A program made the translations under genes and the position numbers. A stretch of 64,000 bases of DNA from JAISFI01 sp031552335 (GTDB taxonomy: Bacteria; Bacteroidota; Bacteroidia; Bacteroidales; Azobacteroidaceae): NCBI GenBank assembly GCA_031552335.1, contig JAVBMQ010000052.1:1-64000 (forward strand). The letters are read 5' to 3'. How positions within the stretch are numbered: the first letter of the stretch is position 1; every line of letters starts with the position of its first letter. The notes beneath the pieces were generated by a model. The model made no database searches. It saw only the letters and a program-made list of their open reading frames with translations, and was not told the origin of the DNA. Shown one piece after another: positions 10,601 to 18,281 of the stretch.

Positions 10601-11288
10601 CAAATCCATTGAGTCCGTTATCATTGAATTGACCCTTACCAATATAGTTTTTGTTATTAACTCCCAGCAGATCTTTGGGTTTGATAGTTAATCCGGTATT
10701 TGTGCCAACCAATACTCCGTCTATATACAACTTTCCTGTCCCTGTCGATTGAGTATAATCAACCGAAACAGCTACATGTATCCATTCATCTACTCTCGAT
10801 GTAATATTAGTACCATTAATTATCTGTTCTGCACTGTTGTCCCTTTTTATGGCAAAACGAACAGTGTTAGTACCCCCAGCTTGGGGTACAATGAACATGC
10901 AGTCTCTTGTACCACTACCAAAATCGAAAAGACGTGGCCAAACTTCAAACTTATCAAGTTTGAACCATGCAGCAATGGAAAAATTTTCCAGTCCGGTAGT
11001 TATATCATTTGCCAAATGCAAATAATTAACAGCAGTTGTTTGCGGGCCTAAATGTAAAGCATCGTCGGTTGCACCCGCAGTTTTACCCGCTCCCTGCTCT
11101 ATAGTGGCAACAGCTCCAACGAGAGTTCCATTCTTATTGTTACCGGATTGGTCAGATACTGTTGTACCTGAACTTCCATCAAAAGTGTAATGGACAATTA
11201 ATCCATCTGGCAAACCAGCAAATGCAGCCAACGGCATTAAACAAGCAGCGAAAAATATCGCTGTCATTAATCGTAACTTTTTTTTCAT
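7635..11288 (-). CDS. Secreted LamG protein with duplicated FIVAR/beta-sandwich unit
   Basis: The 1217-aa protein has a signal peptide (1-24), a LamG domain (about 26-245), then two copies of a unit of about 342 residues. Each unit has a helical FIVAR-like part (LLNKKILDAQACL / LLNEKKADAQACL) and a beta-sandwich, probably carbohydrate-binding, with HLIEYYxxxFTxSQTI, GLPAGxYxLxAQGFxRTGGNSA and QWIILDNFRLxYYG. The C-terminus (about 930-1217) contains beta-rich segments and ends YYNLQGIEI...NGIYLVKKI, a T9SS-like sorting tail of the short kind. No catalytic centre is apparent, so it is best seen as a multivalent surface binding or adhesion protein. It is first in an operon with the 91-aa membrane protein, behind a good -7 element at 11349-11356. 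Confidence 0.82.
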   Translation of the reverse strand: MKKKLRLMTAIFFAACLMPLAAFAGLPDGLIVHYTFDGSSGTTVSDQSGNNKNGTLVGAVATIEQGAGKTAGATDDALHLGPQTTAVNYLHLANDITTGLENFSIAAWFKLDKFEVWPRLFDFGSGTRDCMFIVPQAGGTNTVRFAIKRDNSAEQIINGTNITSRVDEWIHVAVSVDYTQSTGTGKLYIDGVLVGTNTGLTIKPKDLLGVNNKNYIGKGQFNDNGLNGFVDDFRVYNRALTETEILMLNGADLAQFNTLLNKKILDAQACLAAVDNHPGWYNETELETAISAAESVEQNVPAVSAAAYNLEIAVNHYNDIIARYKPLKDEIAKVEPQYNSTNYPGKPAFGTAIIAAKAIYNNTTEQSVANIADAVVALATAYSVYYCSQPASPTSPLDCTPLLANPHFNPDASGWTSTAAVAGQPGQLGAKNHLIEYYQSAFTISQTIIGLPAGRYVLKAQGFVRTGGNSADRVNTCDSGSGTVLNSELYATVNSVKKYIALKDVYAEKTARNINAWSISGGNNPTAPPYYPNGGDGARAAFNDDLYDNEVADIIVVEDNSSMTIGASIVGNGPGAQWIILDNFRLIYYGVDLTHINELLNEKKADAQACLDAEDNPGWYNITELENVIAAAETVEQTMAAINIAMTNLETAINNYNDIIARYKPLKDKIAEAESHILTNYPGKPTFEKVINAAKATYNNTTEQSAEDIADAVVALASAYSVYYISQRPVSATSPLDITALIINPHFTSDANNFTRGIAPPGWTSTTTPDSREGQPDGHGATNHLIEYYEAGFTLSQTITGLPAGLYKLEAQGFERTGGNSAARVTACDNGATLNSELYATVNSVKKHTALKNVYAEKTARNVNAWANNNIYYPTGTEGARAAFDDNLYENVLEDIIVPENNGTMEIGASIDKKYEGAQWIILDNFRLYYYGTLPFTIEATETGSSADYLAGPYGDIIIKSNESSTGQLIISEETLQVNGVVKYQKTFTPKKWYPIGFPFAIASINAFEDEVLDYYNGDGTPDSADKGDFWLKSYNGDVFNYATAFDAGKGYAIQFPDDFLDEEVTFISVANPVLSNTNTLASALPTGYTLVANPSVANTTSIVGAQHYYMYNYSENGKFNLLYKDNNELPSGTSLKPFEAMIAVKDVVGELRSVSVEGQETAIDGIDVANDQVIETRYYNLQGIEIPEPATNGIYLVKKIYESKKVEIVKTFINKK
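8490..10550 (-). repeat. Two in-frame tandem units of about 1,026 bp
   Basis: Two consecutive units inside the 1217-aa gene begin near 10550 and 9517 (minus strand). The shared sequence AAGCGG within the NFRL motif recurs exactly 1,026 bases apart (8506 and 9532), that is 342 codons. Long blocks are nearly identical at the DNA level, for instance around 8690-8800 and 9740-9830, which suggests recent duplication or ongoing gene conversion. Confidence 0.85.
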
Positions 11289-11348
11289 AACTTCATAATA
11301 TTAAAATTAATAATCGGAACTTTCCTTTTTAAAGGGTTTATGTTTGTA

Positions 11349-11356
11349 CAAATGTA
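11349..11356 (-). promoter_or_regulatory. Probable -7 promoter element for the 1217-aa LamG operon
   Basis: The minus strand reads TACATTTG, an exact TAnnTTTG match, 61 bases before the ATG at 11288. This is a normal leader length for this phylum. The -33 region is not clear. Confidence 0.5.
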
Positions 11357-11547
11357 TGGGAACTTTATTTCTGTGATTAAGTTAATTTAGCTCAAATTAT
11401 ATGACAAAATGAAACATCTTGGAAATGAAGCGATTTTTTCCTTTTTTTTGTTTTCAGACTTCTCACAAAACCAGGTATAATATTCTGTATCAAGGCATTT
11501 GCTATTCATGAATTTTATTAAGAGTACATCATTAACAAATGAATATC

Positions 11548-11561
11548 GCTCCTATCGGAGC
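11548..11561. repeat. Small hairpin left of the RAYT cassette
   Basis: GCTCC-TATC-GGAGC forms a 5-bp stem with a 4-base loop, followed by five T residues on the plus strand. It may be a terminator or an outlying REP-like hairpin. The rest of 11289-11608 holds only the promoter described separately and AT-rich sequence. Confidence 0.4.
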
Positions 11562-11608
11562 TTTTTGGAGGATTGGTTGGATTCTATGACCGCGGGCTAC
11601 GCTATCGC

Positions 11609-12395
11609 CAGTCATGTTCGGAAGATTTACAAGGCCTTGGCCCAGCGGGCCACAGTGTCCGTAGCCGTGGGTGAAAGCCCACGGACGGAAAGAATCAAAC
11701 CTCATCAAGCGCCGCGTTAGCGGTGCTGTTAATCCAAAATCCAGTCAAACAAATATTTCTTCTCATATTCTACAGATAATTTATCCAGAAAATCGAGATA
11801 TTCATCTTTAAATGATTGCTTCTGGTGATGATTGGGCTGATTTTCAATATACTTAATCACATTGCTAATTTGAGATTGGGAATAAGTAAATGCTCCAAAT
11901 CCATCCTGCCACTTGAAATGGTTGGAAAATATTGCTTTTTCATTGATAAATTTAGAAGAAACGGATTTAATATCCCTTGTAAGATCGGATATGGATAAGG
12001 ATGGGCGCATTCCAACTAAAAGATGCGTATGATCCGGATTGCAATAAATAGAATATAGTTTGCATTTCTCCTGAGTAATAATCCTTGAAATATATTTTTG
12101 GATTTCCACCCGAAATGATTCCGGGATTATACAAAAACGATTTTTTACTGCAAAGACGATTTGAACATAGATTTGCGTGTAGGTATTGGCCATGGTTATA
12201 TTGGTTATTGGTTAAACATAACGGAAATATAATGATATTTTTGTTTTTTATCAATTATCATCTAATAAACTACAGCGCCGCTAACGCGGCGCCTAATGGG
12301 GTTCGATTATTCTATCCTTCCGTGGGCTTTCACCCACGGCTACGGACACTGTGGCCCGCTGGGCCAAGGCCTTGTAAATCTTCCGAACATGACTG
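11609..12395. mobile_element. RAYT cassette with REP-like inverted arms
   Basis: A left arm (11609-11728) and right arm (12273-12395) are inverted copies of each other over about 120 bp with few differences, enclosing one transposase gene. Each arm carries three hairpins: GCGCCGC/GCGGCGC-type (11709-11726 and 12275-12292), CCGTGGG/CCCACGG (11665-11684 and 12320-12339) and GGCCC/GGGCC. The left arm abuts the transposase stop codon. This layout matches REP/BIME sequences bound and mobilised by REP-associated tyrosine transposases. No target duplication is expected for this class. Just outside the right arm, at 12429-12440, ACCGCTACGCGGT forms a further hairpin. Confidence 0.8.
11729..12193 (-). 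CDS. REP-associated tyrosine transposase (Y1, IS200-like)
   Basis: The 154-aa protein is a Y1-type single-strand transposase of the HUH superfamily. The metal-binding HxH motif is seen in NPDHTHLLVG, and a candidate nucleophilic tyrosine lies in NVIKYIENQ near the C-terminus. The length matches IS200/RAYT proteins. The start follows the family (MANTYTQIYVQIVFAVK). Inverted repetitive arms on both sides point to a RAYT, which cuts and moves REP hairpins, rather than a free IS200 element. The gene looks intact. Confidence 0.9.
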   Translation of the reverse strand: MANTYTQIYVQIVFAVKNRFCIIPESFRVEIQKYISRIITQEKCKLYSIYCNPDHTHLLVGMRPSLSISDLTRDIKSVSSKFINEKAIFSNHFKWQDGFGAFTYSQSQISNVIKYIENQPNHHQKQSFKDEYLDFLDKLSVEYEKKYLFDWILD

Positions 12396-12511
12396 CGCTA
12401 TCGCTCATCCACGGATATAAACATGTAACCGCTACGCGGTCAGCGCGTTTCTATATAAATATTCATTCTAAAATTTAAACAGTTTCAAATAACAAACATA
12501 GGAACTAAGTA

Positions 12512-14473
12512 TCAGTATTTTATTTTGATCACATTGAATGACTGAGACTTAAGTTCGATTTGAAGCATATTCGTATTTTGAAGATTTACCAATCGGTCTA
12601 CCGGGGTAATTGTGTTTGGAGAATCCAACGTATTTTCATCCCCTTTCTCCCCTGATAACGTGATCACTTTCACTTCAGATTTTAAAACCATCTTTTTATT
12701 CAAACCTTCTGTCTGAATAGATATGTTTTTGTTTTCGTTCACAACATTGCTGATTTTTACAATCATTTCTTTTTTCTTTGTATCGATTACTGCGCTGGCA
12801 TACAAACCATCATTTCCGGTAATAGGAAGGTTATCCATCAATAAAGGCAATACATTGGTTCCGACATTTGTTGCATACAATTGTTGCACATAATAATTCG
12901 GGGTTTTCACGCAACGAAGATTGTCAAACCAAATCATATCGGGTTTCCATTGCCAGGCATCAACATGGGCGAAAAGAGGTGCATAAGTAGCCATGTGGAC
13001 TACATCCGCATTGCGTTCCAATCCAGTCATAAAGGCTGATTCAAAAAGGGCTGATTCAAAATTATTTTTACGATTCTTCGGATGACAAGCATATTCTCCC
13101 GCAAACACTTTCGGCCCTTTGCGGTCATATTTATCATACCGGGAAGCTTGAGACAAAAACCATTCGGGATTACGATAATAATGTTCATCAACCAGATCGA
13201 CTTTTAGTCGTTTCATTTCCGGCCACAGGTAATCAAATTCTCTTCCGTCAGGTCCGGGACCTGAACTACCGATAATCTTTATATCCGGATATCTGGCTCG
13301 AATGGCTTTCACAAAAACATCCAGCCGGTCCACATATTCATGTCCCCACTGTTCGTTTCCCACCGCCAGAAACTTAAGGTTGAAAGGTGCCGGATGCCCC
13401 ATATCCGCACGCACCTTACCCCATTTAGAGGTTGCAGTACCATTGGCAAATTCAATCAGGTCGAGGGCGTCTTGAACATATTCATCTAACCCGCCGACCG
13501 GCACATGTGATTTTTCTTCTTTATTCTGATACTGACAAACCAATCCGCAGTTAATTACGGGCAAAGGTTCCGCACCAAGATCTTCCGAAAGCAAAAAATA
13601 TTCATAAAAACCGAGCCCGTAACTTTGAAAATAATCAGGAAAAAAGCGATGGGTAAAAGTATAATGCCAACGATTGAGGTTCAATGGACGGTTTTCAACC
13701 GGACCTATCGTATTTTTCCACTGGTAACGGTCGAATAATTCCGTACCTTCAACGATACATCCTCCGGGAAAACGGAATACTCCGGGTTTTAAATCGTACA
13801 AAGCTTGCGCCAAATCATTTCGCAACCCGCCTTCACGGCCTTTCCAGGTATCAACGGGAAATAATGAAACATGATCTACGTCCAATGGTCCTTCCGAAAC
13901 AAGAAAAATTCTCAACGAAGCATGAGATTCCTCTCTGGATGATTTCAGTAAAATTTCATATTTTTTCCATTCGTTGAAATGAATGGCCAATTCTTTCTTT
14001 TCAAACACATTATTGTCAGCATCTATCAATTCTATTCTAATTTTTTGAGGATTGCTTTGAGATGTTCTCGCCCATACTGAAAAACGATATTCGGAATCCT
14101 TTTCCACTCCAATTCCACAGAATCCTTCGTTTTCCAAGCCTGTATGTTTTTCTTTGTGACCGGAATTGTTTAACCTCACATAATGCGGATTACGTTTGAA
14201 AGGGGCATCAGTAGTCGAAACCTCCACATTTCCAAAAGACTTCCATCCCATCAACGTTTGAGGAAATTCAAACGAGCGGTTTTTAATCAGTTCTGCATAT
14301 AATCCACCATCAGCTCCAAAATTAATATCCTCAAAAAACAAACCATACATGGTAGATTGGATTGGAGCTCCCGGTTTGCCTGCTTTAACAAGCATATTAT
14401 ACGTTTTTTCCTGTGCCGGTAAGGAAATACTTACTGCAAATAAAAAGAGAACTATAAACAGATTTTTTTTCAT
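12512..14473 (-). CDS. GH51 alpha-L-arabinofuranosidase
   Basis: A 653-aa exported enzyme with a signal peptide ending LPAQ (about 20). The N-terminal region has MYGLFFEDINFGADGGLYAE, characteristic of GH51. A CBM4-like beta-sandwich insert (about 75-200) follows, then the TIM barrel and a C-terminal beta domain. Catalytic residues are readable: acid/base E374 in VGNEQWGHEY and nucleophile E460 in FAGEYACHP. It removes terminal alpha-L-arabinofuranosyl groups from arabinoxylan, arabinan or arabinosylated xyloglucan, probably in the periplasm. The gene starts 22 bases after the beta-helix glycosidase gene and is last in that minus-strand operon. Substrate within the locus is inferred: arabinose side chains of xyloglucan fit the neighbours. 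Confidence 0.93.
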   Translation of the reverse strand: MKKNLFIVLFLFAVSISLPAQEKTYNMLVKAGKPGAPIQSTMYGLFFEDINFGADGGLYAELIKNRSFEFPQTLMGWKSFGNVEVSTTDAPFKRNPHYVRLNNSGHKEKHTGLENEGFCGIGVEKDSEYRFSVWARTSQSNPQKIRIELIDADNNVFEKKELAIHFNEWKKYEILLKSSREESHASLRIFLVSEGPLDVDHVSLFPVDTWKGREGGLRNDLAQALYDLKPGVFRFPGGCIVEGTELFDRYQWKNTIGPVENRPLNLNRWHYTFTHRFFPDYFQSYGLGFYEYFLLSEDLGAEPLPVINCGLVCQYQNKEEKSHVPVGGLDEYVQDALDLIEFANGTATSKWGKVRADMGHPAPFNLKFLAVGNEQWGHEYVDRLDVFVKAIRARYPDIKIIGSSGPGPDGREFDYLWPEMKRLKVDLVDEHYYRNPEWFLSQASRYDKYDRKGPKVFAGEYACHPKNRKNNFESALFESAFMTGLERNADVVHMATYAPLFAHVDAWQWKPDMIWFDNLRCVKTPNYYVQQLYATNVGTNVLPLLMDNLPITGNDGLYASAVIDTKKKEMIVKISNVVNENKNISIQTEGLNKKMVLKSEVKVITLSGEKGDENTLDSPNTITPVDRLVNLQNTNMLQIELKSQSFNVIKIKY

Positions 14474-14495
14474 ATTTCAAAAGACTTAAATTGCG

Positions 14496-16517
14496 TTATT
14501 GATTTACAAGCGTTTGATTATCAGAGGGAATAAAATCATTTATGAAATTAGTCACTTGATTCAGGTTATCAGGAATACCCGATGAGGTGCGCTTCCATAT
14601 CCGTTGCCCCCCAATGTAAAGTTCCTTCACCGTCAGGTTTGCGACTCCTGAAAATGTTGCAGATGGAGTTGCTACCGGCTTTGCGAAATAGAGGTTCTGC
14701 ATCACCAGATTTTGTATCATGTGAGTGCTGTCTGCCGTAGTCTGGATAAGCGCCCATTTATCTCCGGGCGCCCAAAATGAACTGTTCTTAATTACGATTT
14801 CTTCATATGAAGGCCAATAAACGGAACTATCGTAGTTCAGAAAGCGGACATCCCCGTTGGCTTTTCTGCCTACCACGGCATGAAAATTATCAAAATAGAA
14901 ACCCTTCAGTATCCTGCCACATGTATCGATCCCTGGGTTGCTTGTCCATGCGTTGATTCCTGCGCGTATGCAGTGTGCCAGGCGCGTCCATCCGATGGCA
15001 TTGTTAACGCGAATGTTCTCGGTGTCGGCATTGCTCCAGTTGAGGCGATCCTTGTTGTATACACCCGCTGCGGCAAATGTATTGCGTATCCCTGCCGGAT
15101 TTGCATCTGTGTTCTTCAGGTTTATGGATGTATTTTCGGTGTAGGTACGCCTCGGAAATTCGTCCGAAGGATTGTAATGACCTGTAGCAAATGCATCATC
15201 ATTACCCAAAGTAATAGAACCATTGACTGTCACATTCTTGCCACTTGAAAGATTGAGTCCGTCAATCCACCCATGATTGTAGGGCGAAAGTCCCTTGATA
15301 TTATTCAGATCAACGTCGACAACATCATGCGTTTCCCAGTTCCACTGCTGACTGTCACGCATGTACGTATCGTTGAATGTGAGGTTGCCGGATTTTTTGA
15401 GCACAACGCCCCCCTGATGCGGAGTATTCCTGGCATCTTTCCTGTCGGTTGAAAATGAGAGGCAGCCCTGCCCATCATGCATACCCCGGCCGGAAACCGT
15501 TACAAAGCTGGAGTATGCGACATAGATCGCCGGTTCGAGAGCCTCTCTGCACTCTTTCTGACGGTTTATCATCAGTGCGTTTTCGTCGGTATAGACGAAA
15601 AGTGGTTTGCCGCCATTATTGACATCTCCGTTCCAGTTGTGTATCCTGAGACCCGACCAAAGATAGACACCGGCGGGGATATACAGTGTATTGAGCTCAG
15701 GCGTGTTTTTGATCTTCACCAAAGCCGCCTGCAGGGCATCGGAGAGGTCATTGCGATCTCTTGCCCTCAAGTTGGGGAACGCAACAATTCTGCTTGTATA
15801 AGAAACAAACCGGCCGGCTTCGTGATTCCAGGTAAAAAGCTTCCCGTCATTCAGGCTGGTGTCTGTGACCCTGCCGGCAGGACGGCACACCTGTCCGACT
15901 GCATCCTTAATTGGATTTTTCTGCAGATAATTTTCAGAGAACGTCTTAAAATCAAGCACATTAGGTGCTTTAAGCGAAGGTTTCTTCGCCGGATCTTCCA
16001 AAGGATCATTTATAAGCGTAAGCTGCGGGGTGGTCGTTGAGGAATCTTGCGGATCATCGCCGTTGATGATCACTATGGCATATGGCAGATTGTCAACCAT
16101 TTCAAATGTGAGCGTTCTTCTGTCTGCGCTGATCGTCAGCGCCTCCTGCGGATAAAAACGCACAGGGTGGATGGTAACATTGCTGATTTCGGTGCCACCC
16201 ATGACATTGACCTCAATTTTAGGCGTCAGGCTGTTTGAGGCAAAGCGGGCCACATCCATATTATGCCCCTGGTTCCCGTTGATTCTGTTGTCGTAACGGA
16301 TGGCGGCTACATTGACATCGGCGACTTTCACACCAAAGCGCGTAGATATAGCGTCATTTCTCACATGTGAAGGATAAGCCTCTCCTCCCGGCCCCATATC
16401 GGGAATAGTAAATGGTGCGTATGGGTGAACGATAGTGTTTTGCGCATGCAGAGATACTTCAGGCAAAAAATACAACATTGCTGCCAGAACGCTGCACAAT
16501 AAAATTTTTCTATTCAT
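14496..16517 (-). CDS. Secreted right-handed beta-helix glycosidase (GH28/GH49-like)
   Basis: The 673-aa product has a signal peptide (1-25, ending LHAQ), an N-terminal beta-sandwich-like region (about 30-170) and a parallel beta-helix (about 230-610). The helix contains GWIDGLNLSSGKNVTVNGS followed by LGNDDAFATGHY; paired aspartates at this place recall the DD of GH28 polygalacturonases and GH49 dextranases. The extra N-terminal domain and motif order are closer to the GH49-type arrangement, but I cannot settle the family or substrate. Base composition is visibly GC-richer than its neighbours (some 60-base lines exceed half G+C), which suggests recent acquisition. It precedes GH51 by 22 bases and follows the MITE-like element at 16563-16801. 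Confidence 0.75.
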   Translation of the reverse strand: MNRKILLCSVLAAMLYFLPEVSLHAQNTIVHPYAPFTIPDMGPGGEAYPSHVRNDAISTRFGVKVADVNVAAIRYDNRINGNQGHNMDVARFASNSLTPKIEVNVMGGTEISNVTIHPVRFYPQEALTISADRRTLTFEMVDNLPYAIVIINGDDPQDSSTTTPQLTLINDPLEDPAKKPSLKAPNVLDFKTFSENYLQKNPIKDAVGQVCRPAGRVTDTSLNDGKLFTWNHEAGRFVSYTSRIVAFPNLRARDRNDLSDALQAALVKIKNTPELNTLYIPAGVYLWSGLRIHNWNGDVNNGGKPLFVYTDENALMINRQKECREALEPAIYVAYSSFVTVSGRGMHDGQGCLSFSTDRKDARNTPHQGGVVLKKSGNLTFNDTYMRDSQQWNWETHDVVDVDLNNIKGLSPYNHGWIDGLNLSSGKNVTVNGSITLGNDDAFATGHYNPSDEFPRRTYTENTSINLKNTDANPAGIRNTFAAAGVYNKDRLNWSNADTENIRVNNAIGWTRLAHCIRAGINAWTSNPGIDTCGRILKGFYFDNFHAVVGRKANGDVRFLNYDSSVYWPSYEEIVIKNSSFWAPGDKWALIQTTADSTHMIQNLVMQNLYFAKPVATPSATFSGVANLTVKELYIGGQRIWKRTSSGIPDNLNQVTNFINDFIPSDNQTLVNQ

Positions 16518-16562
16518 ACTATTATTTATATAACAATTATTATTTATTTCAAATCAAAGTCA

Positions 16563-16801
16563 CTTGACTTTTTTCTAAATGTTTTTTGAATACGAATTTG
16601 AACGAATTAAAGACAAATAAAGACGAATTTTTAAATTATTTTTATTCTAAATTTGTTCTGATTTATTTTTAATTTGTTCTGGTTCGTTTTTAATTCGTTC
16701 GTTTATACTAAACAGTCATTTTTCGTGACTCGGCATAATCAAATAAATTTGATTCTGCTCTCGCTACTCAAAACGTTCAAATTCGTGTTAAAAAAGTCAA
16801 G
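16563..16801. repeat. MITE-like hairpin element, copy 2, with nested insertion
   Basis: The ends match copy 1: CTTGACTTTTTT...CGAATTTGAACGAATT (16593-16608) at the left, and the complement CGTTCAAATTCG (16774-16785) followed by an A-rich end and GTCAAG at the right. The right arm is split by 73 bp (16701-16773) flanked by CGTTC at 16696-16700 and 16774-16778, as expected of a 5-bp target duplication. The element fills most of the gap between the beta-helix gene and the stop codon of the GH43 gene at 16810. Confidence 0.7.
16701..16773. repeat. 73-bp nested insertion, dispersed repeat copy B
   Basis: The segment between the two CGTTC copies matches 7030-7097 (GGCATAATC, AAATAAATTT, TTCTGCTC, AAAA). 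Its absence from MITE copy 1 shows it arrived later. It encodes nothing and has no obvious terminal inverted repeats, so its mode of movement is unknown. Confidence 0.55.
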
Positions 16802-16809
16802 TTCATCAT

Positions 16810-18192
16810 TTATTTCTTGAATTTCCAGTAATCAAGGTTGAACAATTCTCCTTCTTTACCTTTAAAGATAAAAAACAAATCATGGCACCCTTTGATTTTA
16901 TCTACCCGTGTGGAAAATAATTTCCAATTTTCCCATCCGCCGGTATTACTTATATCACAAACTCCCAGCAATGTACCCTGAAGATCGTCCAGGCGGATTT
17001 CGATTGTTCCTCCTGAAGAAGCACTTGCAGCACTTATCTCAAATGATTTCGCGCCCTTTTTAAAATCAACACCCTTCAATTGAATATAGTCCCCGTTATG
17101 TACCGAAGCAACATACATCCCTACTCCATTGTCGTATTCTGTTTTTAGCCCCTGGCTCCAGGAGATGGTTTCCGCTTCGGTTCGTTTATAAGGATTTACC
17201 CATTCAACCTGTTCTACAGCTACTCCGTCGTCCCACCAGGGAAGTTCCCGTATGGTTCCATCCGGATTATACGTCATCTCCGCCACGCAAACCGAACGCC
17301 GTTCATGATGTTTGTCCGTCATCATGAAATTAAGTCTGAAATTGAATCCGAAAACATAGCTTTTCCCTTTATAATGGATAATTCCCGGATGATTTCCTGT
17401 GGCCCTCTTGTCCGGCGGCATGATATACCCTTTGAATTCCCAGGGGCCAGTAGCGCTTTTCCCCATGGAATATCCCATCCCCTCCGGACAACAAGTGCTG
17501 GCATAAGCCAAATAATAATGTTCGTTTCGTTTCCACACCCAGGGTCCTTCCTGATAATGATAAGGGTCTTGTTGTCCCTGAATCTTCCTTACCTTTTCAT
17601 CTTTGATTATTTCTCCGGAGGTCGAGATCATATCTTCATTCAGTTTGACATACCAGAGATTCGGATTTCCCCAGTACATATAAGCCTGCCCATCTTCGTC
17701 GATAAAAACGGCAGGGTCGATGTCTTCCCGGCTGTTTTTTATAAGCGGTTTGCCGATGGGATCTACAAATGGCCCATAAGGAGAATCGGCAACCAAAACA
17801 CCGATGCCCATTCCGCCCGGCATCGGACAATACAAATAAAATTTTCCATTGCGTTCAATACAATGAGCCGCCCAGGCGCCATTTTCTTTATCCTTCACCC
17901 AACTGAAATTTTTCAAAGACGCCACAGCCCCATGATCTGTCCAGTTTACCATATCCGTACTCGTGTAAAGCAACCATTCCTTCATGCGGAACTGGCTCTG
18001 ACCGGCAGGGGCATAATCCTCATCATGTCCTGTGTACAGGAATACCGTATCCTTATATACCATCGGAGCCGGATCGGCTGTGAAACTGGTCTGAACGACC
18101 GGCTTTTGGGCATTCAACATCACAGGATAGATAATACCCAGCAATAGTGCGATTAAAAAAGTTTTTGTTTTTATATTTGTTATCATTGTCAT
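16810..18192 (-). CDS. GH43 glycosidase with C-terminal CBM6
   Basis: From the preferred start at 18192 (MTMITNIKTKTFLIALLL) the protein is about 460 aa with a signal peptide ending LNAQ; a longer reading frame to 18258 adds a poor N-terminus. The five-bladed propeller spans about 28-310, with SFTADPAPMVYKDTVFLYTG (general-base Asp in ADPAP), EDIDPAVFIDEDGQAYMYWG (pKa-modulating Asp) and YQEGPWVWKRNEHYYL (acid Glu). A CBM6-type beta-sandwich (about 325-460) has EAETISWSQGLKTE, SVHNGDYIQLKGVDF and a terminal NLDYWKFKK. It probably removes arabinofuranose or xylose side groups. It follows GH29 by 89 bases and may share its transcript; the downstream MITE-like hairpin may limit read-through. Confidence 0.9.
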   Translation of the reverse strand: MTMITNIKTKTFLIALLLGIIYPVMLNAQKPVVQTSFTADPAPMVYKDTVFLYTGHDEDYAPAGQSQFRMKEWLLYTSTDMVNWTDHGAVASLKNFSWVKDKENGAWAAHCIERNGKFYLYCPMPGGMGIGVLVADSPYGPFVDPIGKPLIKNSREDIDPAVFIDEDGQAYMYWGNPNLWYVKLNEDMISTSGEIIKDEKVRKIQGQQDPYHYQEGPWVWKRNEHYYLAYASTCCPEGMGYSMGKSATGPWEFKGYIMPPDKRATGNHPGIIHYKGKSYVFGFNFRLNFMMTDKHHERRSVCVAEMTYNPDGTIRELPWWDDGVAVEQVEWVNPYKRTEAETISWSQGLKTEYDNGVGMYVASVHNGDYIQLKGVDFKKGAKSFEISAASASSGGTIEIRLDDLQGTLLGVCDISNTGGWENWKLFSTRVDKIKGCHDLFFIFKGKEGELFNLDYWKFKK

Positions 18193-18281
18193 CTTTATAC
18201 AATATGAATATTCACTGTTTACGGTGGAAGCCGGACATATCACCCCAAATAATGTCAAATAAATTTCTTCATATGACTTAT

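Noticed and set aside
11609..12395. A CRISPR array, suggested by the repeated palindromes
   Set aside because: The repeats are inverted arms around a transposase, not regularly spaced direct repeats; no cas genes are present in the window.
12085..12420. Open frames over the RAYT right arm on either strand
   Set aside because: They arise from the hairpin-rich arm and the antisense of the transposase; no protein-like pattern.
15477..16040. 187-codon open frame opposite the beta-helix gene
   Set aside because: Stops are rarer there because the gene is GC-richer; the translated sequence has no signal, domain or sensible composition.
17305..18147. 280-codon open frame on the plus strand opposite GH43
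   Set aside because: It is the antisense shadow of a clear GH43 gene, with low-complexity, non-domain-like content.
18193..18258. Longer N-terminus for the GH43-CBM6 protein
   Set aside because: The extra 22 residues precede a complete signal peptide and have no export or start features; the internal ATG at 18192 fits better.
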